64,000 nucleotides of DNA from Nakamurella alba (GTDB taxonomy: Bacteria > Actinomycetota > Actinomycetes > Mycobacteriales > Nakamurellaceae): contig NZ_WLYK01000003.1 of assembly GCF_009707545.1 (NCBI RefSeq), positions 62,001 through 126,000 of the forward strand, given 5' to 3'. Positions within the stretch are counted from its first letter, which is position 1. Every line of letters starts with the position of its first letter. Shown piece by piece: positions 57,403 through 64,000 of this stretch. The translations under genes and the position numbers were made by a program. The notes beneath the pieces were generated by a model. That model was not told the origin of the DNA. It saw only the letters and a list, made by a program, of their open reading frames with translations, and did not search any database.

Positions 57403-58509
57403 ATGATCAGATTCGACGCAGTGACGAAGCGCTACCCGGACGGCACGGTGGCCGTGGACGCGCTCTCGCTGGAGGCGCCGTCCGGACAGATCACCGTGTT
57501 CGTCGGGCCCTCCGGCTGCGGCAAGACCACCTCGCTGCGGATGATCAACCGGATGATCGAGCCGACCTCGGGCACGATCTGGATGGACGACCAGGACACC
57601 GGCAAGGTCGCCCCCGCCCAGCTGCGCCGCGGCATCGGCTACGTCATCCAGCACGCCGGGCTGTTCCCGCACCGGACGATCCTGGACAACGTGCTGACCG
57701 TGCCCGATCTCATCGGCATGGACCGCAAGGCCTCCCGGGCGCGGGCGATGGAGCTGCTGGAGCGGGTCGGCCTCGAGACCCGTTTCGCTTCACGGTATCC
57801 CGCGCAGCTCTCCGGCGGTCAGCAGCAGCGTGTCGGGGTGGCCCGGGCGCTCGCCGCCGACCCGCCGGTGATGCTGATGGACGAGCCCTTCTCCGCGGTC
57901 GACCCCGTCGTGCGCGAGCAGTTGCAGGCCGAGTTCCTGCGCCTGCAGCAGGAACTCGGCAAGACGATCGTGTTCGTCACGCACGACATCGACGAGGCGA
58001 TCAAGCTCGGTGACCAGGTCGCCGTGCTCAACGTCGGCGGCGTGCTGGCCCAGCTCGCCGCACCGGCCGAACTGCTCTCCCGGCCGGCCGGCCCGTTCGT
58101 CGCCGGTTTCGTCGGCCGCGACCGCGGATACCGCGCGCTCGGGTTCACCACCGACACCGTGCCGGTGCGCGAGGCCGTGACCTTGGAGCTCGGGGCCGAC
58201 CTCGGCAGCGCGCGCGGGCTGACCGAGGACGGCTGGGTGCTGATCGTCGACGACCAGAGGCGGCCGCAGGGCTGGCTCGAGGTCGCCGCGCACCCCGGGT
58301 CCGGGCAGATCCTGCCGGAGACGCTGAATCTCGGTGGCACCCTGGCCGAGGAGGGCGCCGCCCTGCGCACCACCCTGGACGCCGCACTGTCCTCGCCGTC
58401 CGGCCGCGGCGTGATCGTGGACGCCGACCAGCGGCTCGTCGGCACGGTGACCGTCGCCGACGTGGTGGCCCGGATCGAGGCCCGCCAGGGCACCCCCGAG
58501 GCGGTGTGA
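57403..58509 (+). CDS. ABC transporter ATPase, quaternary-amine (OpuC/ProV) type
   Basis: 368 residues. Walker A GPSGCGKTTS, signature LSGGQQQRVGVARAL, Walker B VMLMDEPFSAVD, H loop VTHD. After residue 240 a C-terminal extension carries CBS-like sequence (GVIVDADQRLVGTVTVADVV), typical of betaine-family importers where it senses ionic strength. The stop shares a base with the next start (TGATG). Confidence 0.88.
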   Translation: MIRFDAVTKRYPDGTVAVDALSLEAPSGQITVFVGPSGCGKTTSLRMINRMIEPTSGTIWMDDQDTGKVAPAQLRRGIGYVIQHAGLFPHRTILDNVLTVPDLIGMDRKASRARAMELLERVGLETRFASRYPAQLSGGQQQRVGVARALAADPPVMLMDEPFSAVDPVVREQLQAEFLRLQQELGKTIVFVTHDIDEAIKLGDQVAVLNVGGVLAQLAAPAELLSRPAGPFVAGFVGRDRGYRALGFTTDTVPVREAVTLELGADLGSARGLTEDGWVLIVDDQRRPQGWLEVAAHPGSGQILPETLNLGGTLAEEGAALRTTLDAALSSPSGRGVIVDADQRLVGTVTVADVVARIEARQGTPEAV

Positions 58510-59168
58510 TGTTCGGTTACTTCTCCGAGCACAGCGCCGAGATCCTCGGCTACCTGTGGGACCACTTCTACCTGTCGGTCATCCCGGTCGTCCTCGGGCT
58601 GGTCGTGGCGCTGCCACTGGGCTGGGTGGCCAACCGCTTCAAGTGGACCTATCCGCCGGTGATCACCATCGCCGGCCTGCTGTACACGATCCCGTCGCTG
58701 GTGTTGTTCGTGGTGATGCCCGGCATCCTCGGCACGCAGATCCTGTCGGTGGTCAACGTGATCGTCGCGCTCACCGTGTACGCGGTCGCGCTGCTGGTCC
58801 GGGTGGTCGCGGACGGTTTGGCCTCGGTGTCATTCGAGACAAAGCAGGCCGCCACCGCGATGGGGTACCAGCCGGTCGGCCGCTTCTTCAAGGTCGAGCT
58901 GCCGCTGGCGGTCCCGGTGATCGCCGCCGGCGTCCGGGTGGCGACGGTGTCCAACGTCAGCCTGGTCACCGTGGCGACCTTCGTCGGCACCGACCAGCTC
59001 GGCCGGCTGTTCAACATCGGGCTGCAGCTCTCCGCGTCCTCGGACGACTGGGCCGACCCGATCCTGATCGGCATCATCCTGTCCGTGCTGCTGGCGCTGG
59101 TGCTGGATGCGCTGATCCTGCTCGGCACTCGGCTGCTCACCCCGTGGCGACGGGCGGTGCGTGCCTGA
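58509..59168 (+). CDS. ABC transporter permease, OpuC type (1)
   Basis: 219 residues with about five or six membrane segments. The EAA loop region is QAATAMGYQPVGRFFKVELP. Typical single-domain permease of the betaine/carnitine/choline class. A TGATG junction couples it to the second permease. Confidence 0.87.
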   Translation: MFGYFSEHSAEILGYLWDHFYLSVIPVVLGLVVALPLGWVANRFKWTYPPVITIAGLLYTIPSLVLFVVMPGILGTQILSVVNVIVALTVYAVALLVRVVADGLASVSFETKQAATAMGYQPVGRFFKVELPLAVPVIAAGVRVATVSNVSLVTVATFVGTDQLGRLFNIGLQLSASSDDWADPILIGIILSVLLALVLDALILLGTRLLTPWRRAVRA

Positions 59169-60001
59169 TGTTCGCCGATCTGTGGGACTACCTGACCACC
59201 GCCCGGAACTGGAACGGCGGCAACGGGCTGTGGCAGAACATCCTCGACCACCTGTCGTACTCGTTCTTCGCCATTGCGCTGGCCGCGATCATCGCGGTCC
59301 CGCTCGGGCTCTGGATCGGGCACACCAACAAGGGCGGGGCGGTGATCGTCGGCCTGGTCAACGCCAGCCGCGCCCTGCCGACGTTCGGTCTGATGGTGCT
59401 GCTCTACATCCTGATCGCGCCGAACTTCACCGGGCGGACGGAGCTGCCGTCGATCATCCCGGTGGAGATCGTGCTGTTCCTGATGGCGGTGCCGCCGTTG
59501 CTGTCCAACGCCTACGCGGGTGTGCAGCAGGTGGATCCGGCCATCAAGGACGCCGCCAAGGGCATGGGCATGACCGGCAGTCAGGTGCTGTGGCGGGTGG
59601 AACTGCCGAACGCCTACCCGCTGATGATGTCCGGCCTGCGCAGCGCGACGCTGCAGGTGATCGCCACCGCGACCATCGGCGCCTTCGTCAGCCTGGGCGG
59701 TCTGGGGGACCCGATCCGCCGCGGCATCAGTCAGGGCGCGTTCCAGGACAACGCCACCGGACACCTGGCCACCGGTCGGCTGCTGGCGGGCGCGCTGCTG
59801 GTCACCCTGCTGGCGCTGGTGCTCGACCTGATTCTGGCCACGATCCAGCGGTTCACCACCTCCCGCGGGATCACCGGCCGGTACCGCAAGCACCTGCCCG
59901 GACCGGCCGATCTGTCCGTCCAGGAACCCGTCGTCGCCGAGGCCGACCCGGTCACCGGCGGGACGGAGAAAGGACACCCACCACGGGCCGTCACCACCTG
60001 A
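59168..60001 (+). CDS. ABC transporter permease, OpuC type (2)
   Basis: 277 residues, about six membrane segments. The EAA loop is DAAKGMGMTGSQVLWRVELP. A hydrophilic C-terminal tail of about 50 residues follows the last span. The transporter uses two different permeases rather than a homodimer. Confidence 0.87.
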   Translation: MFADLWDYLTTARNWNGGNGLWQNILDHLSYSFFAIALAAIIAVPLGLWIGHTNKGGAVIVGLVNASRALPTFGLMVLLYILIAPNFTGRTELPSIIPVEIVLFLMAVPPLLSNAYAGVQQVDPAIKDAAKGMGMTGSQVLWRVELPNAYPLMMSGLRSATLQVIATATIGAFVSLGGLGDPIRRGISQGAFQDNATGHLATGRLLAGALLVTLLALVLDLILATIQRFTTSRGITGRYRKHLPGPADLSVQEPVVAEADPVTGGTEKGHPPRAVTT

Positions 60002-60154
60002 CGGCCGGCCGGGTCTGCCCCTGGTCCGACCCGGAACCGCCCTGAGACCACCCCGATCTGACCCCGATCTGACGCAGTCGTGCTCTGTCCCCGAGGATGT
60101 CAGCACTCCGATCCGTGTCCGGCACCCGCCGGTCATGCCCGAAAGGAAACACCG

Positions 60155-61183
60155 ATGAAGAAGATCCGCCTCTCCGCGATCGCGGCGGCCGCCACCGCGC
60201 TCGCGCTGGTCGCGGCCGGCTGCGGCAGCGACTCGACGCCCGCCACGTCGACCACTCCCGCCGCCACCACCTCCAGCGCCGCCAGTTCCGCCGCCCCGAC
60301 CAGCTCGGATGCGGGCACCTCCTCCTCGGAGGCCCCCGGCTCGGCGTCCGAGGGCAGCTCGACCGGCGGGGCCGACGGCACCGGCCAGACCGTCATCATC
60401 GGGTCCGCCGACTTCGGCGAGTCCGAGCTGCTGATGAACATCTACGCCGGTGCCCTCGAGGCCAAGAACGTCACGGTCGAGCTCAAGCCGCGCATCGGCA
60501 GCCGCGAGGCCTACATCCCCGCGCTGCAGGACGGCTCCATCGACCTGGTGCCGGAGTACAGCGGCGTGCTGCTCGCCTACTTCGACGCCGAGTCCACCGC
60601 GGCCAGCTCCGAGGACATCTACGCGGCGCTGCCCGCCGCGGTCGGCGACGGCCTCAAGGTGCTGGACCAGTCGGCGGCCGAGGACAAGGACTCGATCGGC
60701 GTCACCGCGGACACCGCGGCGAAGTACAACCTGAAGACCATCGCGGACCTGCAGCCGGTGGCCGGCGACCTGATCCTGGGTGGCGCACCGGAGTTCGAGA
60801 CCCGTCCCGACGGCGTCCCGGGCCTGCTGGAGAAGTACGGCGTCGAGTTCAGCGAGTTCAAGACGCTGGACGCGGGCGGCCCGCTGACCGTGGCCGGCCT
60901 GAAGAACGGCCAGGTCGACGCCGCCGACCTGTTCACCACCGACCCGGCCATCGAGGCGAACGGCTTCGTCATCCTCGAGGACCCGGAGAACCTGTACACC
61001 GCGCAGAACGTGCTGCCGCTGATCAACGCGGAGAAGTCCACCCCGGCGGTCGAGGAGGCGCTCAACGCCGTCTCCGCCGTGCTGACCACCGAGGACCTGA
61101 TCGACCTCAACTCGAAGGTCGCCGCCGGTACCGCTTCCGACGCGGTCGCCGACGCCTGGCTGTCGGAGAAGGGTCTGTCCTGA
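60155..61183 (+). CDS. ABC transporter substrate-binding lipoprotein, ProX/OpuAC type
   Basis: 342 residues. Signal peptide with lipobox VAAGC, then a Ser/Thr/Ala-rich linker of about 60 residues. The mature domain has the family pattern ADFGESELLMNIYAGALEAK and GSREAYIPALQDGSIDLVPE, then YSG. It is of the subgroup that includes choline, carnitine, glycine betaine and EgtUC ergothioneine-binding domains; the ligand cannot be read from sequence alone. Last gene of the operon, followed by a very strong terminator. Confidence 0.87.
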   Translation: MKKIRLSAIAAAATALALVAAGCGSDSTPATSTTPAATTSSAASSAAPTSSDAGTSSSEAPGSASEGSSTGGADGTGQTVIIGSADFGESELLMNIYAGALEAKNVTVELKPRIGSREAYIPALQDGSIDLVPEYSGVLLAYFDAESTAASSEDIYAALPAAVGDGLKVLDQSAAEDKDSIGVTADTAAKYNLKTIADLQPVAGDLILGGAPEFETRPDGVPGLLEKYGVEFSEFKTLDAGGPLTVAGLKNGQVDAADLFTTDPAIEANGFVILEDPENLYTAQNVLPLINAEKSTPAVEEALNAVSAVLTTEDLIDLNSKVAAGTASDAVADAWLSEKGLS

Positions 61184-61250
61184 TCCCGACCGGGCCGCGG
61201 CTGAGCGCTGCGGCCCGGCCCGGCGTACCGAGTTGTGATGCGCTGAGCTG

Positions 61251-61295
61251 ACGACGAGAGCCGGTGACCCTGTGCGGGTCACCGGCTCTCGTCGT
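61251..61295 (+). terminator. terminator of the quaternary-amine transporter operon
   Basis: Perfect 20-bp stem (61251-61270 with 61276-61295), loop TGTGC, 67 bases past the stop. Confidence 0.95.
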
Positions 61296-61329
61296 TCCCG
61301 GGGATCCTTGCACTCGTGCCCCGACGTTC

Positions 61330-61410
61330 GCGTGGATCATGTCCGTCCGCAGGTCGCCCTGAGCGGGAAATGGGACGCGTGGGACAGGAGTCGCCGAGTT
61401 CGCCCCTGCA
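61330..61410 (+). repeat. dispersed repeat family B, copy 2
   Basis: 81 bp, from GTGGATCATGTCCGTCCGCA to GAGTTCGCCCCTGCA. The 41-base 3' core matches copy 1 at all but two positions by eye. Confidence 0.8.
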
Positions 61411-61431
61411 AGATCAGGGCGCTGGTGGGCA

Positions 61432-61509
61432 GGGATCACCGACGCCCGCAGGTCACCCCGGCCCGGACATGGGACGCGTGGGGCAGGGGTCGCCGATGTC
61501 GCCCCTGCG
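61432..61509 (+). repeat. dispersed repeat family B, copy 3 (tandem with copy 2)
   Basis: Same orientation as copy 2, about 21 bases after it. It shares GACGCCCGCAGGTC, ATGGGACGCGTGGG and TCGCCCCTGC but is more diverged. Confidence 0.75.
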
Positions 61510-61546
61510 AGCCCGGCCTTGACGACGAGGCGCGGTGGGAGGGAGA

Positions 61547-61987
61547 TCAGCTCAGGCGGACGGTGGCGCGGGCCTTGCCCAGCACGGTCTGCCCGGCGAA
61601 CCGTGCGGTGAGGTCCACCCGCACGGTGCCGGCGTCGGCATCGATCGCGCCGATCAGCGCGGTGAACTCGACGGTCGCGCCGTCCTCGTCGTCCGGCACC
61701 GGGACGGGGCGGGTGAAGGTGACGCCGTAGTCCAGGACCCGGCCCGGGTCACCGGCCCAGTCGGTCACCAGCCGGCCGCCGAGGGCCATGGTGAGCATGC
61801 CGTGGGCGATCACGTCGGGCAGCCCGACCGAGGTCGCCACCCGGGCGTTCCAGTGGATCGGGTTGAAGTCGCCGGAGGCGCCGGCGTAGCGGACCAGCTG
61901 GCCGCGCCGGACCTGGACGGTCAACGGCGGGAGGGCGTCGCCCACGGTCAGGTCGGCGAGTACGGGCTGCGGCAGCGTGGAGGTCAT
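61547..61987 (-). CDS. MaoC/HadB-like (3R)-hydroxyacyl dehydratase subunit
   Basis: 146 residues, one hot-dog domain. The hydratase motif YAGASGDFNPIHWNARVA with the catalytic Asp/His and VIAHGMLTMAL are present. In mycobacteria the equivalent gene at this locus is hadB of FAS-II. Coupled to the upstream partner by TGATG. Confidence 0.85.
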   Translation of the reverse strand: MTSTLPQPVLADLTVGDALPPLTVQVRRGQLVRYAGASGDFNPIHWNARVATSVGLPDVIAHGMLTMALGGRLVTDWAGDPGRVLDYGVTFTRPVPVPDDEDGATVEFTALIGAIDADAGTVRVDLTARFAGQTVLGKARATVRLS

Positions 61988-62430
61988 CAGATCCCCCGGG
62001 CCACGAGGGTGCCGGTGCCGGTGCAGACCGGGCTGCCGTCGCCGTCCACGATCTCGGTGCGCAGACCCAGCACGTCGTTGCCGGCGAGCACCCGGATCGA
62101 CTCGACCACGATGGTGGTGTGCAGTTCGTCGCCGGCGTGGATCGGGCGGTGATGGGTGAACCGCTGATCGCGGTGGACCACCCGGGAGAAGTCCAGACCC
62201 AGACCCGGATCGTCGATCAACAGGTCCTGGGCGGGGATCACCAACGTCATCGCGAACGTCGGCGGGGCCACGACGTCAGGGTGGCCGGCGGAACGCGCGG
62301 CCACCCTGTCGTGGTAGAGCGGATTGTCGTCACCGATCGCGGCGGCGAACTCCCGGATCTTCTCGACGCCGACGAGATACGGCTGCTCGAGCGGGAAGGT
62401 CCTGCCGACGTAGGTCGGATCCAGCGGCAC
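61987..62430 (-). CDS. HadA-like dehydratase partner subunit
   Basis: 147 residues from GTG 62430. The N terminus DPTYVGRTFPLEQPYLVGVE with KIREFAAAIGDDNPLYHD resembles mycobacterial HadA/C, hot-dog fold without the full catalytic pair. It begins 12 bases after the rpmG stop, in the conserved rpmG-hadA-hadB order. Likely a heterodimer with the next gene product. Confidence 0.83.
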   Translation of the reverse strand: MPLDPTYVGRTFPLEQPYLVGVEKIREFAAAIGDDNPLYHDRVAARSAGHPDVVAPPTFAMTLVIPAQDLLIDDPGLGLDFSRVVHRDQRFTHHRPIHAGDELHTTIVVESIRVLAGNDVLGLRTEIVDGDGSPVCTGTGTLVARGI

Positions 62431-62441
62431 GGCGAGAACCG

Positions 62442-62606
62442 TCAGCGGGTCTCTTTGTGGGCGCGGTGCACGCCGCAGTTCGGGCAGAACTTCTTGATCT
62501 CGAGACGATCGGGATCGTTCCGCCGGTTCTTGCGGGTGATGTAGTTGCGGTGCTTGCAGACCTCGCACGCGAGCGTGATCTTCGGACGAACGTCGGTGGC
62601 GGCCAC
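62442..62606 (-). CDS. rpmG: 50S ribosomal protein L33, zinc-binding form
   Basis: 54 residues, GTG start at 62606. The translation reads [20 protein letters not shown] then [20 protein letters not shown] and [14 protein letters not shown]. Two Cys-x2-Cys pairs (CEVC, CPNC) mark the C+ zinc form; zinc-free paralogues usually sit elsewhere. Too short to appear in routine size-filtered lists. Confidence 0.96.
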   Translation of the reverse strand: MAATDVRPKITLACEVCKHRNYITRKNRRNDPDRLEIKKFCPNCGVHRAHKETR

Positions 62607-62705
62607 GTCAGCTGCCTCTTTCCCTCACTGGTACCGGTGTCGGCGCCCGGGGAGGAACCCCGGGCACCCCTTCTGCAACGGCGCCGGTGACCCGGCGACC
62701 GGGGG

Positions 62706-62778
62706 TAGCGGTGGCCGGACTTGAACCGGCGACACAGCGATTATGAGCCGCTTGCTCTACCAACTGAGCTACACCGCC
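62706..62778 (-). tRNA. tRNA-Met (CAT), elongator
   Basis: 73 nt cloverleaf: acceptor GGCGGTG/CACCGCT (G-U first pair), anticodon loop CTCATAA, T loop GGTTCAAGTCC. The start is not the CGCGGGG of initiator tRNA. No encoded CCA. Confidence 0.95.
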
Positions 62779-62863
62779 CTGGCGGGCACCTGCTCCCCGC
62801 CTGCACGGAAAACCGGCCACGGACCGCTCACCCTGGTGAACCGTCCGCGGCCGGTGTTTCCCG

Positions 62864-62936
62864 AGCCCCCTTACGGAATCGAACCGTAGACCTTCTCCTT
62901 ACCATGGAGACGCTCTGCCGACTGAGCTAAGGGGGC
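62864..62936 (-). tRNA. tRNA-Thr (GGT)
   Basis: 73 nt cloverleaf: acceptor GCCCCCT/AGGGGGC, anticodon stem TCTCC/GGAGA with loop ATGGTAA (anticodon GGT), T loop GGTTCGATTCC. A TATTGT at 62987-62992 on the minus strand, about 50 bases upstream, could be the -10 of the tRNA-rpmG transcript. Confidence 0.94.
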
Positions 62937-63052
62937 ACCGCACTGGTCCGCGCCGCTCCGGAAGGACCGGCGCTGAGCCGTCGACAACAATACAGGACAC
63001 CGCGACCGGGAAGAAAACGCCTGGTCAGGCCACTTCCACCCCGACCCCGGTC

Positions 63053-63135
63053 GCGAGGATCATCATCCTCGACGCGTGGGAAGTTCGCGCCGCTGGGACG
63101 AGTGGGACCGGAGTCGCCACTTTCCTACGCGCACA
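63053..63135. repeat. dispersed repeat family A, copy 4 (right arm missing)
   Basis: The left arm GCGAGGATCATCATCCTCG, then GACGCGTGGGAAGTT and TGGGACGAGTGGGACCGGAG, in the same orientation as copy 3. It stops before the right terminal arm. Confidence 0.8.
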
Positions 63136-63181
63136 GGCCGCTCAGCGGCCGCGCCGGCGACAAGGCAGGCGCGCGGGGGCG

Positions 63182-63460
63182 ACATGCACGGCACGGGCCG
63201 CGGCTGCGCCGGCGGCGCGGCCAGGCGGCCCACTCAGGGGCCCGGCATGCACGGCACGGCACGGCACGGCGGCCCACCCAGGGGCCCGGCATGCACGGCA
63301 CGGCGGCCCACCCAGGGGCCCGGCATGCACGGCACGGCGCGGCACGGCGGCTCACTCAGGGGCCGGCCCGGCATGCACGGCACGGCACGCGGCCCACCCG
63401 GGGGCCCGGCAGCACGGTACGGCAGGCGACCCAAGAGCCGGCATGCACGGCACAAACCGC
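63182..63460 (+). repeat. GC-rich minisatellite
   Basis: Imperfect tandem units of about 33-60 bp built on GGCATGCACGGCACGGC, then GGCCCACCCAGGGGCCC, starting near 63182, 63244, 63288, 63322, 63370 and 63440. Unit length varies because a 5-bp ACGGC word repeats one to four times. No convincing gene uses it. Confidence 0.8.
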
Positions 63461-63503
63461 AGGGCACCACAGGAGGCAGAAGCGACCGCCGATGCGAGGA
63501 AGC

Positions 63504-64000
63504 TCAGCCGACGGTGAGGCGCAGCACCTGCTGTCCGCCCGGCTGACGGGTACGCACCATCGTCGAGTTCATCCAGGACTCGAGCTTGTCGATCGGCTGC
63601 GGACGGGACACCAGGAAGCCCTGGAGGTCGTCGCAGCGCAGCGTCTTGAGGGCATCGCGCGCGGCCTCCTCCTCGACGCCTTCCGCGACGACCCGCAGCC
63701 CCAGGGAGTGCCCGAGGTCGATGATCGCGCGGACGATGGCCAGGTCACCGAGGTCGGTGATCATGCCCTGCACGAACGACTTGTCGATCTTGATCTCGTC
63801 GATCGGCAGCCGGCGCAGGTAGGCCAGCGAGGAGTAGCCGGTCCCGAAGTCGTCGACCGAGAGGTTCACCCCGAGGGCGTGCAGCTGGCGCAGCACCGGC
63901 AGGTAGCGCTCCGGGTCCGCCATGACGCTGGATTCGGTGATCTCCAGGGTCAGCAGCGACGCCTCGACCCCGTGCCGCTCCAGGCCGGCGGCCACCGTGG
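63504..64000 (-). CDS. EAL-domain protein, C-terminal part (continues beyond the window)
   Basis: At least 165 residues visible; the 5' end lies past 64000 (the GTG at 63995 is an internal Val). EAL-domain features: LLTLEITESS, the DDFGTGYSSLAYLRRLPIDE loop, KIDKSFVQGM and VVAEGVEEEAARDAL, FLVSRPQP. The Glu and Asp residues that bind metal in c-di-GMP phosphodiesterases are present, so activity is plausible. A GGDEF or sensor domain may precede it. Confidence 0.9.
   Translation of the reverse strand, partial: TVAAGLERHGVEASLLTLEITESSVMADPERYLPVLRQLHALGVNLSVDDFGTGYSSLAYLRRLPIDEIKIDKSFVQGMITDLGDLAIVRAIIDLGHSLGLRVVAEGVEEEAARDALKTLRCDDLQGFLVSRPQPIDKLESWMNSTMVRTRQPGGQQVLRLTVG

Noticed and set aside
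63182-63460. Possible CRISPR array
   Set aside because: Units are contiguous and imperfect, without unique spacers of constant length, and no cas genes are present.
63076-63546. 156-codon plus-strand frame and several minus-strand frames through the minisatellite
   Set aside because: They consist of the repeat itself (MHGTARHGG, CRACRAPG), open in most frames because the repeat lacks stop codons.

Overview
The window is high-GC DNA from a member of the Actinomycetota. The evidence is the gene order (tRNA-Thr, tRNA-Met, rpmG, two MaoC/Had-type dehydratases, tRNA-Trp, secE, nusG, rplKA, rplJL, rpoBC, rpsLG, fusA, tuf, S10-spc cluster), many GTG starts and TGATG/ATGA junctions, zinc-type S14 and L33, and a SigL-like ECF sigma factor. 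A lineage near Nakamurella/Frankia is plausible but is only an impression. No rRNA, CRISPR array, transposase or phage gene was seen.

Almost all core genes lie on the minus strand, so the information-processing backbone is read from right to left. From the right end: an EAL protein (cut by the window), tRNA-Thr, tRNA-Met, rpmG, hadA/hadB-like genes; then after a roughly 9 kb accessory island, tRNA-Trp, secE, nusG, rplK, rplA; rplJ, rplL; rpoB, rpoC; rpsL, rpsG, fusA, tuf; rpsJ to rpsQ (S10 operon); rplN to rplO (spc operon); secY, adk, map. Strong hairpins sit at most transcript ends (after rpsQ, tuf, rpoC, rplL, rplA), and sigma-70-like promoters can be proposed for rpsJ, rplN, rplJ and rpoB.

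Accessory genes fill nearly every joint between these core operons. They are: a DcuS/CitA-type two-component system after map (1-2.6 kb); a GNAT-ABM fusion and an aminoglycoside-phosphotransferase-fold gene between rpsQ and rplN (11.2-13.2 kb); a Nudix, zinc-ribbon, ArsR/SRPBCC and metallo-beta-lactamase-fold block between rpsJ and tuf (19.3-22.4 kb); a polyol (probably mannitol) regulator, ABC transporter and dehydrogenase operon (28.3-34.3 kb); a SigL-like sigma/anti-sigma pair; a frameshifted kinase and a VOC gene (34.5-37.5 kb); and a VOC gene plus lipoprotein between rpoB and rplL (46.5-48.0 kb).

The largest island (52.8-61.3 kb) combines an amidohydrolase and a cysteine-dioxygenase-like cupin under a promoter with three tandem palindromic operators, a HAL-fold lyase lacking the usual Ala-Ser-Gly (MIO) signature, an IclR regulator, and a complete quaternary-amine (OpuC/ProU-type) ABC transporter. 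Together they look like an uptake and catabolic module for a betaine-like substrate; ergothioneine or another histidine betaine is a testable guess.

Two related families of short intergenic repeats (about 80-99 bp, seven copies in all) are scattered between the operons. One family has 17-bp terminal inverted repeats. They look like an undescribed REP/MITE-like or structured-RNA element of this genome.
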